Below, piece after piece: positions 1 to 9,153 of a DNA stretch of 49,031 nucleotides. The stretch's first letter is position 1. The number at the start of each line of letters is the position of its first letter. Below the pieces are notes generated by a model. The model did not search any database. It saw nothing but the letters and a program-made list of their open reading frames with translations, and was not told where the DNA came from. Made by a program: the position numbers and the translations under genes. This stretch comes from an uncultured Clostridium sp. (GTDB lineage Bacteria > Bacillota > Clostridia > TANB77 > CAG-508): positions 1 to 49,031 of the forward strand of contig URWN01000009.1 of assembly GCA_900551615.1 (NCBI GenBank). The letters are read 5' to 3'.

Positions 1-549
1 TTAGCAAGTACAGTACAAAACTTAAAAATAGAAGATATAACAAAATATATGAAAACAAAACCAACGGAGGATACAACAACATATTCACCATCAAATAAAT
101 ATTATCCAAATATATTATTAAAAGAAAAAGGCCAAACTGTAAATGAAATATCAGGAACAGAATTAGATTTAAGCGAACAAAAAGAATTCATAAATCAAAC
201 AATAAAAATAGAAGCAAATACATGGGCACTTAAGAAAACATATTGGGATCAAAGTATGAATAATACAGATAGTTTTACAGATAGTAAATATTATGAATTA
301 TTTATAAATAACGAAAGTAATTATGATGCATATTGGATGTTATCTCGTTGTGTTTTTGCCAACTCTAATTATGCTTTTTTTGGTGTTCGCATTGTGGACT
401 CTGGTGATGTCGGCGCTAGCAGCTTGTACGCTTCTTTTGGCAACGAGGTTTCTGGTGTCTATGCCTTTCGCCCAGTAATAACTCTAAATTCTAATGTTCA
501 AATAACATCAGGAAATGGAAGTTCATATTCACCATTTGAAATTAAATAG
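1..549 (+). CDS. Pilin-like surface protein with C-terminal variable lectin-type domain (5' end outside window)
   Basis: The reading frame is open from base 1 and ends at TAG 547-549; the ATG at 49 is internal. The residues encoded by bases 1-48 (LASTVQNLKIEDITKY) match the middle of the complete paralogue at 39293-40417, so the true start and the prepilin-like N-terminus lie upstream of the window. The C-terminal half resembles the DUF6273/C-type-lectin-like proteins of gut Firmicutes: a YW motif before a diversified stretch, then a conserved AFRPVITLNSNVQ end. Bases 343-483 are about 44% GC with C/T-ending codons, unlike the A-ending codons around them. Likely role, by inference: secreted or cell-surface ligand binding, diversified by a retroelement acting in trans. 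A decayed MutS-like frame follows directly. Confidence 0.8.
   Translation, partial: LASTVQNLKIEDITKYMKTKPTEDTTTYSPSNKYYPNILLKEKGQTVNEISGTELDLSEQKEFINQTIKIEANTWALKKTYWDQSMNNTDSFTDSKYYELFINNESNYDAYWMLSRCVFANSNYAFFGVRIVDSGDVGASSLYASFGNEVSGVYAFRPVITLNSNVQITSGNGSSYSPFEIK
343..483 (+). other. Candidate DGR variable repeat, copy 1 (VR1)
   Basis: This segment is about 44% GC inside an AT-rich gene. Aligned codon by codon with 40208-40348, 17 codons differ at position 1 or 2 and every one ends in C or T in both copies. Between them are fixed SR, VR, SG, LY and VYAFRP positions. This fits adenine mutagenesis of AAC/AAT template codons. The 3' flank, from ATAACTCTAAATTCTAATGT at 478, is identical between copies for 20 bases and could include the initiation-of-mutagenic-homology region. 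No template repeat is in the window. Confidence 0.65.
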
Positions 550-550
550 A

Positions 551-690
551 AATTTATTATATTTATAGTAAAGATGCGTATATATTTTGCATATTTTTAA
601 CTACAAATTAGAAACAGTAGAAGAAAATATAAAAAGTATACGCATTTTTGTTTTTGTTATTAAATAAAATTATAGTAAAATTACCATAAA
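551..690 (+). pseudogene. Decayed MutS-domain-I-like frame, copy 1
   Basis: This DNA lines up with 40477-40620, where an open frame reads GKFYYSYSKDAYIISYIFN and resembles the start of MutS domain I (GDFYEMFFEDA). Here the frame is broken by at least a one-base deletion near 585 and a one-base insertion near 630, and the copy ends about 690. There is no start codon. It lies directly downstream of the VR1 gene, as copy 2 does after the VR2 gene. Homology was judged by eye. Confidence 0.55.
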
Positions 691-710
691 AATTTGTATT
701 TCCGTAGGTC

Positions 711-739
711 TTGACAAAATAAAAAAAAAATTATATACT
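711..739 (+). promoter_or_regulatory. SigA-type promoter for the NlpC/P60 gene
   Basis: TTGACA at 711-716 and TATACT at 734-739 are separated by 17 bases, 50 bases before the start codon at 789. Confidence 0.75.
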
Positions 740-788
740 ATGAAACGTGTCTTAGAAAAATTAATATAATAATATAAGGAGTAAAAAA

Positions 789-2237
789 ATGAAAATAAAA
801 CTTAATATAAAAAGCATAATATTAATGACAATCATAGCATTAGCAAGTTTGCTTTTTATAAATATAAGCTTTGCAGCAAATACAGGAAAGGTTTTAGTTG
901 AAACAGCAAAACTTAGGGAACAAGCAGATACAGACTCTAAAGTATTAGAATTAGCATCACAAGGTGAAGAAGTAGAAATATTAAATGAAGAAGACCAATG
1001 GTATAAAGTAAAATACAAACAAGTAACAGGATATATCAGAAAAGATCTAATAGAATTAGATAATAAAGAAGCTGCAAGCACAAAAAATAAAAATGAACAA
1101 ACAAAAGAAGATACACAAAATACAACAGAAAATACAGTAGAAAATACTTCAGAAAATGTACAAACAGAAGACAACAAAATAGTAGAAAACAAGACAACAG
1201 ACACAAACAAGGCAGAAAATGAAGAAGAGATTGTTAAAAATCAAAAATATAAAATTACTGAAGATGTAAAAATCAAAGTAATACCATTAATAAGTTCAAT
1301 AGAACTAGATAATGTAAAAAAAGATGAAGAAGTAGACGTTATAGAAATTTTAAATGATTGGGTAAAAATAAAAACATCGAATGAACAAGAAGGATGGATA
1401 AGAAAAGAAAAATTAAATACAATAAAAGAAGAAATAGCAAATACAGAAAATACAACAGATACAACAGCAGATTCTTCTAAAGTAGAAACATCATCAAATG
1501 AGACACAAACATCAACAGACACAAATACAGAAAAGACAGAACAAACTAATACAACAAAAACAATGTATGTAAATTCACAATCTGTAAATCTAAGACAAAA
1601 AGCTGATAAAACATCTCAAGTCATAAAATCATTAACATTAAATACAAAAGTAACAGTATTATCTAGTACAAATGGATGGGCATATGTAGATGTAAATGGA
1701 ACAAAAGGATATGTTGCAGAAAATTTATTGACATCAACACAAAAAGAAACATCAAGAAGTGGATTAACAACAAGAGAACAAGCAAGTTCAAATACAACAA
1801 ATGCTGCATCATCAAATAATGCGTCAACAAGTTCATCAATAGCAAATGTAGCAAATAAAACAGAATCAACTACAAGTTTAAAATCTGGAAGTTCAGTTGT
1901 ATCATATGCAAAACAATTTTTAGGATGTAAATATGTATATGGTGGAACAAGTCCAAGTGGATTTGACTGTTCCGGATTTACGCAATATGTGTATAAACAT
2001 TTTGGAGTTAATTTAAATAGAACAGCAGCAGCACAATATAGTAATGGAAAATCAGTAACAAGCTTGCAAGCTGGAGATTTAGTAATGTTTGGAAAATCAG
2101 GTATAAATCATGTTGGAATATATATCGGGGGAAATACATTCATACATGCAGCCAATAAAAGCCAAGGTGTAAGAACAGACTCTATGTCAACAGGATATTA
2201 TAAAACAAATTATGTGGGTGCAAGAAGAATTTTTTAG
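789..2237 (+). CDS. Secreted SH3-domain NlpC/P60 cell-wall peptidase
   Basis: The protein (482 aa) is predicted to be exported and to cleave peptide bonds in peptidoglycan stems. A signal peptide covers residues 1-30 (basic start, hydrophobic core, AxA-like end). Three bacterial SH3 repeats lie at about 33-91, 153-208 and 258-315, each with the VNLRQKAD-type opening and GW/GY ending, joined by Thr/Asn/Glu-rich linkers. The NlpC/P60 domain fills 370-482 with Cys394 in FDCSGF, His441 in NHVGI and a third polar residue at His453, so the catalytic set is present. AAGGAG at 776-781 fixes the ATG. The long antisense frame at 761-1210 mirrors the repetitive linker and is not a gene. Confidence 0.92.
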   Translation: MKIKLNIKSIILMTIIALASLLFINISFAANTGKVLVETAKLREQADTDSKVLELASQGEEVEILNEEDQWYKVKYKQVTGYIRKDLIELDNKEAASTKNKNEQTKEDTQNTTENTVENTSENVQTEDNKIVENKTTDTNKAENEEEIVKNQKYKITEDVKIKVIPLISSIELDNVKKDEEVDVIEILNDWVKIKTSNEQEGWIRKEKLNTIKEEIANTENTTDTTADSSKVETSSNETQTSTDTNTEKTEQTNTTKTMYVNSQSVNLRQKADKTSQVIKSLTLNTKVTVLSSTNGWAYVDVNGTKGYVAENLLTSTQKETSRSGLTTREQASSNTTNAASSNNASTSSSIANVANKTESTTSLKSGSSVVSYAKQFLGCKYVYGGTSPSGFDCSGFTQYVYKHFGVNLNRTAAAQYSNGKSVTSLQAGDLVMFGKSGINHVGIYIGGNTFIHAANKSQGVRTDSMSTGYYKTNYVGARRIF

Positions 2238-2301
2238 TTAAATTATAAAAAACTTATTAATGCATAATATTAATAATAAAAAGCAACAATAGGAGGTAAT
2301 A

Positions 2302-4792
2302 TTGAAAAGACCAATTGTAGTTGCAATTATAGGATATATAATAGGTATAATAGTGGGACTATACTTACAAATAAGTATAGCCCCATTTTGTATTTTAATA
2401 ATTGTAACAGACATAATTTATAAACAATTTTTAAAAAACAAAAGAAAACATCAAAAACTAAAATTATTTTCTATAAAAAGATATTTTAGATATGTTAAAA
2501 TATTTATTAATTCAAAAGTTATATTATTAATAGTAATAACTTCATTAATTTCAAATACATTAATTCTAATTAAAAACCAAAGGTATGAGAAAATGTATAC
2601 TTTGCTATCAAGTAAAGAAAATATAAAATTGACAGGAATAGTTATAAGTAACAAAGAAGAAAAGCAGTATTATAATAAATATAAAATAGAAGCAAAAATA
2701 CAAAACAAAAATTTTAGATTTTATATAATGACTGACAAAAAAATAAACTTGGATTATGGAGATAAAATAAAATTAAATGGCGAATATAAAAGACCAGAAG
2801 TACAAAGAAATTATAAGGGTTTTGATTATTCAAAATATCTAAAACAATTAAAAATTTATGGAACTATAAAATGTTCTAAAATTGAAGTTTTAGATAAAAA
2901 GCAGGCAAATAAAATGTTTCAAATTTCTAATCAAATGGTGACTAAAGTAATAGATAATACAAAAAATATTTTAGATGAAGAAACATCTTCTATTTTATTA
3001 GGATTAGTTTTGGGATATAAAACAGATATAGATGAAACAACACAAGAAAATTTTAAAAATGCTAGTATGGCACATGTTTTAGCAGTTTCTGGAATGCATG
3101 TTGCTTATGTGATTTTAGGAATTAATATAGTATTTAAAAAGGCCTTAGGAAAAAGAAATACATATATTTTAAGTATTTTTATATTGATATTTTATATGTT
3201 TATAACAAATTTTGCACCATCTGTAACAAGGGCAGGAATTATGGGAATACTAATGTTATTTTCAAAAATAGTATATAGAAAAAATGACATATATACTGCA
3301 ATTGCTATATCATTATTTTTAATTTTAATTTATAATCCATTTTTAATTTTAAATGTTGGTTTGCAACTGTCATATGGTGGAGTTTTAGGAATTATTATTT
3401 TTAATAAAAGTATAACAAAAATGTTAGAAAATATTAAGATAAAAAATAAAGTGTATAAATATAAAATTAAACCTAAAATACAAAAAGTTCTAGATAAAGT
3501 AAAAGAAATTGTATCTGTTTCTATTTCGGTTCAATTATTTATATTGCCAATTTTGTTAGAAAATATGAATACTTTTACTACGTATTTTTTGATATCAAAT
3601 TTAATTTTAAGTGTTGTAATAGGTCCGATCGTTATTATAAGTTTTTTATTCGTGATTGTGATTTTATTAAATGCTAATGTAGCAAATGTGCTTTCTTATA
3701 TAGTTAATGTAGGAATTAAAATTTTGATTTTAATTTCTAATATAGGAAAAATGCAATTTTCAAAAATTTATATTCCAACTCTAAGCTTATTTTCAATTAT
3801 TTTGTATTATATAGTTCTAGCGGTAATGTTATATATATTTAATATTTATTCGGTTAAAAATCCCAATATAACGCAAATAAGGGTAAGAAATTTAATAGCA
3901 ATTATAAAAATGAAAAAAAGAAGTAATAAATATAAAATTAGAAGGATTTGTGTAGTAATAATTTTAGTAGTTATAGTTATGAATATAATCCCTAAAAATT
4001 TGAGAATTTATTTTATTGACGTTGGACAAGGGGATTCAACATTAATCATAACACCACAAAATAAAACTATTTTAATAGATGGAGGAGGAAGTAAAGATTA
4101 TGATGTTGGAAAAAACACATTATTGCCATATTTATTAGATAGAGGCTTTAATTCTATAGATTATATGATAATAAGCCATTTCGATAATGATCATGTACGG
4201 ACGGATTATTATATGTAATAAATGAAATTAAAGTTAAAAATACAATAATAGGAAAACAATATGAAGAGAGTGAAAATTATAAAAGATTTGTAAAAATAGT
4301 AAAAGAAAAAAATATAAAAGTTAAAACTGTTGAAGCAGGACAAAAAATTAATATCGAAAAAAATTTATATTTTAATGTTTTGTGGCCAAATCGGCAGTAA
4401 TATGATTTCTGATAATGCTATAAATAATAATTCATTGGTATGCAAACTAAATTATAAAAAGTTTTCTATGTTGTTTACAGGCGATATTGAAGAAATTGCA
4501 GAAAAAAGTATTTTACAAAGGTATAGCAAAAAAGAATTGAACTCTATAGTTTTAAAAGTTGCACATCATCGGTTCAAAAACATCATCAACAAAAGAACTT
4601 TTAAATGCAGTAAATCCTCAATATGCATTAATTGGGGTAGGAAAAGATAATAAATTTGGACATCCTTCAGAAGTTACAATTCAAAAATTAAAAGAAATGA
4701 ATATCAAGATTTTAAGAACTGATAATATGGGGGAGATAGTGATAAAAACAAATGGAACAAAAATAAGTTTTCAACCGCAATTGGTGAAATGA
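2302..4792 (+). CDS. comEC: ComEC/Rec2 DNA-uptake channel, read through four +1 sites
   Basis: ComEC moves single-stranded DNA across the membrane during transformation. The start is TTG 2302 with AGGAGG at 2291-2296. The order is N-terminal membrane helices, a soluble DUF4131-type domain (about 60-190), the polytopic Competence domain (about 225-480), more helices, and a metallo-beta-lactamase domain from about 567 with ISHFDNDH (626-631). The zero frame stops at 4218, but the rest of the family follows in shifted frames. Dropping one C at 4198, 4202, 4392 and 4570 gives a single 828-residue protein containing DHVGG, LWPNGSN, LFTGDIE, VAHHGSKTSS and GHPSEV, all expected of ComEC. Each extra C precedes a glycine codon and creates CGG. 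Either +1 recoding, recent multiple mutation or sequence error; no other damage is visible. Confidence 0.88.
4198..4204 (+). other. Two adjacent CGG +1 frameshift sites in comEC
   Basis: The sequence GTA CGGA CGGA TTA stands where ComEC needs Val-Gly-Gly-Leu (the DHVGG metal-site loop). Removing C4198 and C4202 restores GTA GGA GGA TTA and the frame. Unshifted reading stops seven codons later at 4216-4218. Confidence 0.75.
4392..4394 (+). other. CGG +1 frameshift site in comEC
   Basis: AAT CGGC AGT appears where the protein should read Asn-Gly-Ser. Dropping C4392 restores the frame; the unshifted frame hits TAA two codons later. Confidence 0.72.
4570..4572 (+). other. CGG +1 frameshift site in comEC
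   Basis: CAT CGGT TCA appears where the family has AHHGSK. Dropping C4570 restores the HHGS metal-binding motif and the reading frame to the normal stop at 4792. Confidence 0.75.
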
Positions 4793-4850
4793 ACGTATAA
4801 AACAAGAAAAATTTGTAAATAATAAAAGAAAAATTTATGGAGGAAATTAT

Positions 4851-5459
4851 ATGAAAAAAATATGGATGATAATACCAATAATATTAGTTATATTAATAGG
4901 AATTGTAGTGGGAAGATTGATATATAATAACAATGAAAAATTAGCAAATAAAAATAATATAATACAAAATGAAATAAATATTGTATCAGAAAAAGTAACT
5001 GATGACTGCATAGAAGAGTATCAGGAAGTTCAAGAAGAAGTTGTAACGAATTCACAAGAGGAAAAAATATCTCCAAATTGTTTATTAATTTTAAAAAAAT
5101 ATTATGCCGAATGTAATCATACAATAAATGAATATGTAGATGTTCCACAAGATTTAGTAAATGGAACAGAGGAAGATTTAAAAAAAGAATATCCATATTG
5201 GCAAATAGAAAAATATTCAAGTAATGAGATAATTTTATATAAAGAATTTAATAGTAATTGCGGTCAACATTTTGTATTGAAAGAAGATGAGGGGAAAATT
5301 ACTGTATATAAAATAAACGAGAATAATGAAGAAGAAATATATGAAAAAACTGAAATTTCAGTTGAATATTTATCTGAAACAGATAAAGGTAAAATTAGTG
5401 AGGGGATTAAAGTTAATGGAATAGAAGAACTTAATCAATTACTAGAAGATTTTGAATAG
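4851..5459 (+). CDS. BofC C-terminal-domain-like membrane-anchored protein
   Basis: The protein (202 aa) starts with one hydrophobic segment (about residues 4-24), probably an uncleaved anchor or signal, then an acidic linker and a conserved C-terminal domain. The end of that domain (TEISVEYL, then EGIKVNGIEELNQLLEDFE) matches what I recall of the BofC C-terminal family, which in Bacillus checks SpoIVB signalling during sporulation. A GGAGG stands before the ATG. The gene sits 58 bases after comEC and ends in a terminator shared with convergent pgsA. A role in sporulation is inferred from the family and from other sporulation genes nearby; full-length BofC similarity is not obvious. Confidence 0.65.
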   Translation: MKKIWMIIPIILVILIGIVVGRLIYNNNEKLANKNNIIQNEINIVSEKVTDDCIEEYQEVQEEVVTNSQEEKISPNCLLILKKYYAECNHTINEYVDVPQDLVNGTEEDLKKEYPYWQIEKYSSNEIILYKEFNSNCGQHFVLKEDEGKITVYKINENNEEEIYEKTEISVEYLSETDKGKISEGIKVNGIEELNQLLEDFE

Positions 5460-5462
5460 AAA

Positions 5463-5491
5463 AAAGCGGATTACTCCGCTTTCTTTTTTTT
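5463..5491. terminator. Bidirectional terminator between the BofC-like gene and pgsA
   Basis: AAAGCGGA (5463-5470) pairs with TCCGCTTT (5475-5482), followed by a T run; the A run on the left serves the minus strand. The pgsA stop codon lies in the loop. Confidence 0.85.
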
Positions 5492-6085
5492 GAAACTCCA
5501 TTTATCTTTAACGATAACATTTTTTGTTTCTTTATTTAAATCGCTTTTATCAATAAAACCGCCTTGATATAAGCATTTAATATACATAATTAGTGAAAAG
5601 ACAGTACAAATTAATGCTAAACAATAAATTACTAAATCAAGATGTAACCAAATACCAGTAAGCTCAAGTTGTTTAATAAATAATGATACTACAATTGCTA
5701 AGTAAAATAATACAGTTGCTAATTTTCCATACCATTTACTATAAACAACAACATCTTTTCCATAAAGGAATGATGCACCAACAACCATTATTAATTCTTT
5801 TAGAACAACAATAGCTAAAATCCATACAGGAATAATTTTAACACTGACCAAGGCTGCAAGTACAGATATTTGAGTTAACTTATCAGCTAAAGGATCCATT
5901 AATTTTCCAAAGTTAGAAATTAGGTTAAACTTTCGTGCAATAAATCCATCTAAAACATCTGTTAAACCAGATATAGAAAAAATTATAATGCCTGAAATAT
6001 AATCTCCTTGAAATATAAAATTTAAAATAATTGGTATAAGTATAAATCTTATTATTGTTAGTATATTTGGTATATTTTTAAACAT
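5471..6085 (-). CDS. pgsA: CDP-diacylglycerol--glycerol-3-phosphate 3-phosphatidyltransferase
   Basis: PgsA makes phosphatidylglycerol phosphate from CDP-diacylglycerol and glycerol-3-phosphate, the committed step to anionic phospholipids. The protein (204 aa) is polytopic and carries the whole CDP-alcohol phosphatidyltransferase signature: DG..AR, eight residues, G...D...D, in the region DVLDGFIARK to MDPLADK. The start MFKNIPNILTIIRF is typical, with GGGAG upstream of the ATG. It follows clpE by 34 bases on the same strand, so the two are probably co-transcribed. Length and motifs are ordinary for the family. Confidence 0.92.
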   Translation of the reverse strand: MFKNIPNILTIIRFILIPIILNFIFQGDYISGIIIFSISGLTDVLDGFIARKFNLISNFGKLMDPLADKLTQISVLAALVSVKIIPVWILAIVVLKELIMVVGASFLYGKDVVVYSKWYGKLATVLFYLAIVVSLFIKQLELTGIWLHLDLVIYCLALICTVFSLIMYIKCLYQGGFIDKSDLNKETKNVIVKDKWSFKKKKAE

Positions 6086-6119
6086 CGTCTTTTACTCCCT
6101 TCGCTATACTTTGAGCTAA

Positions 6120-8495
6120 CTATTGATTTTTAACATCAAAGCTTAGAACATCATCTTTTAAATCAACTTTTATTGTTTGACCGTCAACAATTTCAGAACG
6201 AAGAATCATTTCAGAAATTTCGTCTTCAATATATCTTTGTATAGCTCTTCTTAAAGGTCTAGCACCAAACTTGATATTAGTACCTTTTTCTAAAATAAAT
6301 TGTTTTGCTTCATTTGATATTTCAAAAGAAATATCTTTATGTTTTAAAGCTTTTACTGTATCTGCAAGCATTAAATCAACAATTTGTAATAATTCATCTT
6401 TATTTAAAGAGTTAAATACAATAATTTCATCAACTCTATTTAAAAATTCTGGTCTAAATGTTTCTTTTAAGCTATCTTCAATTTTTGATTTATCAACAGT
6501 TTGTTTTCCAAAACCAATTGAATTATTATTTAAATTTGAACCAGCATTTGAAGTCATAATTATAATTGTATTTGCAAAGCTAACAGTGTTACCTTGTGAA
6601 TCTGTGAGTTTTCCGTCATCTAATACTTGTAATAAAATATTAAATACATCAGGATGTGCTTTTTCAATTTCATCTAAAAGTATAATTGAATAAGGTTTTC
6701 TTTTTACTTTTTCAGTTAATTGACCTGCTTCATCATAACCAACATATCCTGGAGGTGCACCTATAAGTTTAGATGTAGAGTGACTTTCCATGTATTCAGA
6801 CATATCAATTCTTATAATAGAATCTTCTGAACCAAACATTTCATATGCAAGTGATTTAGCAAGCTCTGTTTTACCAACACCTGTAGGACCTACAAATATA
6901 AATGATGGTGGTCTTTTTTCATTTTGAAGTCCAGCTCTATTTCTTCTAATAGCTCTAGAAACAGCACTTACAGCTTCTTCTTGACCAATAATTCTTTTAT
7001 GAAGATTTGTCTCTAAATTTAAAAGTTTTTGTGTTTCAGCTTCAGTAATTTTCTTAACTGGAATTTTTGTCCAATTTTCAATAACTGTAGCGATATCTTG
7101 AAGTGTAAGATTTCTAGGTTTCATTTTTTTACTTAAAGTATCTATATCTTCCATGATTTTGCATTCTTGAGTTTTCAAATCTGCAACTTTTTGGAAGTCT
7201 TCATCAGTTTCTGGTTGTGCAAGTTCATCTTTTTGAGCTTGAACTTTAGCTAAATCTTTTTTTAGCATTTCTAATTTGAATAAATCTTTGTTTTCCAAAT
7301 TTATTCTAGAGCAAGCTTCATCTAAGATATCTATTGCTTTATCTGGCAAAAATCTGTCATGAATATATTTTTCAGACATTTCAACAGTTTGACGAATAAC
7401 ATCAGAAGATATTTTTACTTTATGATATTCTTCGTAATATTTTTTTATTCCTTCCAAAATTTTTATTGAATCATCAATATTAGGTTCTTCTATTAAAACT
7501 TGTTGAAATCTTCTTTCTAGAGCAGTATCTTTTTCGATATATTTTCTATATTCTTTTAAAGTAGTTGTACCAATTAATTGAATCTCTCCATTAGAAAGAG
7601 CAGGTTTTAAAATATTTGCAGCATTCATAGAATGTTCACCATCACCGGCACCAATTATATTATGGATTTCATCTATAACTAAAATGATGTTTCCATATTC
7701 TTTACATTCATCAATAATTCCTTTCATTCTAGACTCAAATTGCCCTCTAAATTGAGTACCAGCAATTACTGCTGTCATATCTAGAAGATAAACTTCTTTA
7801 TTTAAAAGTTTTGCAGGAACATTTTGATTAGCAATTTTAATAGCTAAACCTTGTGCTATTGCAGTTTTACCAACTCCAGGCTCACCAATTAAGCAAGGAT
7901 TATTTTTAGAACGTCTATTTAAAATTTGTATTACTCTTTGAATTTCTTTATCTCTACCAATAACTATATCAATTTGATTGTTTTTGGCTTTATTTGTTAG
8001 GTTTGTTCCATAAGTATCTAGATATTTTTTCTTTTTATTTGTTTTTGAATCTTTTTTCTTATCATTTTTTGTTTGTTTTTTATCATTATCTTGTTTTTGA
8101 TTATTATTGTCATTCTTTTGTGCAAACATATTTGAAAATATTGAACCTAAAGGGATTGCAGCACCTGCAATTTTTGGTTTTTCTTCATCATCCATATCTT
8201 CATCATCATCATCTTCTATATTTCCAAAAGTGATGGCACCATCAATGTTTTCCAAATTATTTAAATCTAAATTTTCAGCAAAGTCTTTAAAAATGTTTTC
8301 TAATTGTTTATTCATATCAGCAAAGTTGATTTTGTCTTTAGATAAAACGTCTTGTTGTCTTGCTAACACTTCTGTTGCATCTATTCCTTTCTTTTTTGCA
8401 CAATCATAGCATAAGCCTTCCATTGTGCTTTTTCCATTATCTATTTTTTCATAAAAAAGTATTGCTGGATTTTTTTTACATTCTGAACATATCAT
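6120..8495 (-). CDS. clpE: ClpE-like AAA+ unfoldase with N-terminal zinc finger
   Basis: This Hsp100 unfoldase (791 aa) delivers proteins to ClpP. The N-terminus has a four-cysteine zinc finger (Cys3, Cys6, Cys29, Cys32) as in ClpE and McsA, and no Clp-N repeat domain, which favours ClpE over ClpC. An acidic and Asn/Lys-rich linker (about 85-160) follows. The first AAA+ module has GEPGVGKT (204-211) and VIDEIH; a coiled UVR-like middle follows; the second module has GPTGVGKT near 535 and LLDEIE. The SIGFG loop in the second module matches the ClpP-docking tripeptide position. Its promoter carries an 11-bp inverted repeat around the -35 box, suggesting repression under normal growth. CtsR control is possible, but the repeat is not a clear CtsR heptad pair. 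Confidence 0.9.
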   Translation of the reverse strand: MICSECKKNPAILFYEKIDNGKSTMEGLCYDCAKKKGIDATEVLARQQDVLSKDKINFADMNKQLENIFKDFAENLDLNNLENIDGAITFGNIEDDDDEDMDDEEKPKIAGAAIPLGSIFSNMFAQKNDNNNQKQDNDKKQTKNDKKKDSKTNKKKKYLDTYGTNLTNKAKNNQIDIVIGRDKEIQRVIQILNRRSKNNPCLIGEPGVGKTAIAQGLAIKIANQNVPAKLLNKEVYLLDMTAVIAGTQFRGQFESRMKGIIDECKEYGNIILVIDEIHNIIGAGDGEHSMNAANILKPALSNGEIQLIGTTTLKEYRKYIEKDTALERRFQQVLIEEPNIDDSIKILEGIKKYYEEYHKVKISSDVIRQTVEMSEKYIHDRFLPDKAIDILDEACSRINLENKDLFKLEMLKKDLAKVQAQKDELAQPETDEDFQKVADLKTQECKIMEDIDTLSKKMKPRNLTLQDIATVIENWTKIPVKKITEAETQKLLNLETNLHKRIIGQEEAVSAVSRAIRRNRAGLQNEKRPPSFIFVGPTGVGKTELAKSLAYEMFGSEDSIIRIDMSEYMESHSTSKLIGAPPGYVGYDEAGQLTEKVKRKPYSIILLDEIEKAHPDVFNILLQVLDDGKLTDSQGNTVSFANTIIIMTSNAGSNLNNNSIGFGKQTVDKSKIEDSLKETFRPEFLNRVDEIIVFNSLNKDELLQIVDLMLADTVKALKHKDISFEISNEAKQFILEKGTNIKFGARPLRRAIQRYIEDEISEMILRSEIVDGQTIKVDLKDDVLSFDVKNQ

Positions 8496-8537
8496 AACTT
8501 TCTAATTCCTCATTTCTTTGTTTTTTCAATATTATAT

Positions 8538-8581
8538 ATAATAACGCAAAATAATAAAATAGTCAAATATTTTTGCGTTAT
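8538..8581 (-). promoter_or_regulatory. clpE promoter embedded in an 11-bp inverted repeat
   Basis: On the minus strand TTGACT (8566-8561) and TATTAT (8543-8538) are 17 bases apart. ATAACGCAAAA (8541-8551) and TTTTGCGTTAT (8571-8581) are perfect inverted arms 19 bases apart with the -35 box between them, the geometry of an operator. Confidence 0.6.
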
Positions 8582-8708
8582 AAATGGTATTTTGATTATT
8601 TGATAATTATGATTATATAAAATAAAAAGGATGTATATATAATTGGAATAAATTATGTCGAATAATGTTCGAAAATGCGATGGAAAGTTTAAATAAAGCC
8701 AAAAAAAC

Positions 8709-8737
8709 ATTGAAATTTTATGTAAAATATGATATAA
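8709..8737 (+). promoter_or_regulatory. SigA-type promoter for the small gene at 8789
   Basis: TTGAAA (8709-8714), a 17-base spacer, then TATAAT (8732-8737). Confidence 0.65.
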
Positions 8738-8788
8738 TTAAGAAGTCGCATTAAAAAATGGCACACAAATATCAGGAGGAAAAAAAGC

Positions 8789-9046
8789 ATGCCTAGAATA
8801 CTTGATTTTAAAGGTAACAGAATGAATGTTTTTGACATTGAGTTGAAAGGAAAAAAAATAGGTACTATTGTACCAAATCCAACTCAGGTCGAGAAGACGA
8901 ATGTAACCTTTGAAAATTTCAATGTTAAAAAAAGAGAAAAGGCAAACTTAAGAGTAATAAGATTCTTTTTTTTGTATCATTTACCGGCCACTGAAGAGAC
9001 AGTAAGGCAAGTGGCTGTGATGACTGCTCGTGTAGCTGCACAGTAG
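8789..9046 (+). CDS. Small basic protein of unknown function
   Basis: I do not recognise this 85-residue protein. It has a good promoter, AGGAGG at 8774-8779, an ATG at the right distance and its own terminator, so it is probably expressed. The N-terminal half (MPRILDFKGNRMNVFDIELK) is mixed polar and the middle is basic. The last 30 residues (FFFLYHLPATEETVRQVAVM, then TARVAAQ) are encoded by DNA visibly richer in G and C than the rest. A run of eight T at 8966-8973 lies at the join, so the tail could be a slippage or fusion product. No membrane span, metal site or known motif is convincing. Confidence 0.55.
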   Translation: MPRILDFKGNRMNVFDIELKGKKIGTIVPNPTQVEKTNVTFENFNVKKREKANLRVIRFFFLYHLPATEETVRQVAVMTARVAAQ

Positions 9047-9061
9047 GTGCAATTTTCCGGA

Positions 9062-9087
9062 GGACTCCCAGTTGGGAGTCCTTTTTT
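9062..9087 (+). terminator. Terminator after the small gene at 8789
   Basis: GGACTCCCA (9062-9070) pairs with TGGGAGTCC (9073-9081) and is followed by TTTTTT. Confidence 0.85.
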
Positions 9088-9153
9088 AAAGCTTGACCAT
9101 AACTTGTAAAAAATGTTATACTAAAAAAGAGAAAAAAAGAATGGAGAAAAATA

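Noticed and set aside
761..1210. Long open frame antisense to the NlpC/P60 gene
   Set aside because: It mirrors the Thr/Glu-rich linker, has no ribosome site or family features, and the plus-strand gene is clear.
4330..4792. Two separate small genes after a truncated comEC
   Set aside because: Their sequences continue the metallo-beta-lactamase domain of ComEC in order, and removing single Cs joins them into one frame.
8510..8710. Minus-strand frame upstream of clpE
   Set aside because: It runs through the clpE promoter and operator, has no ribosome site and a low-complexity AT-driven composition.
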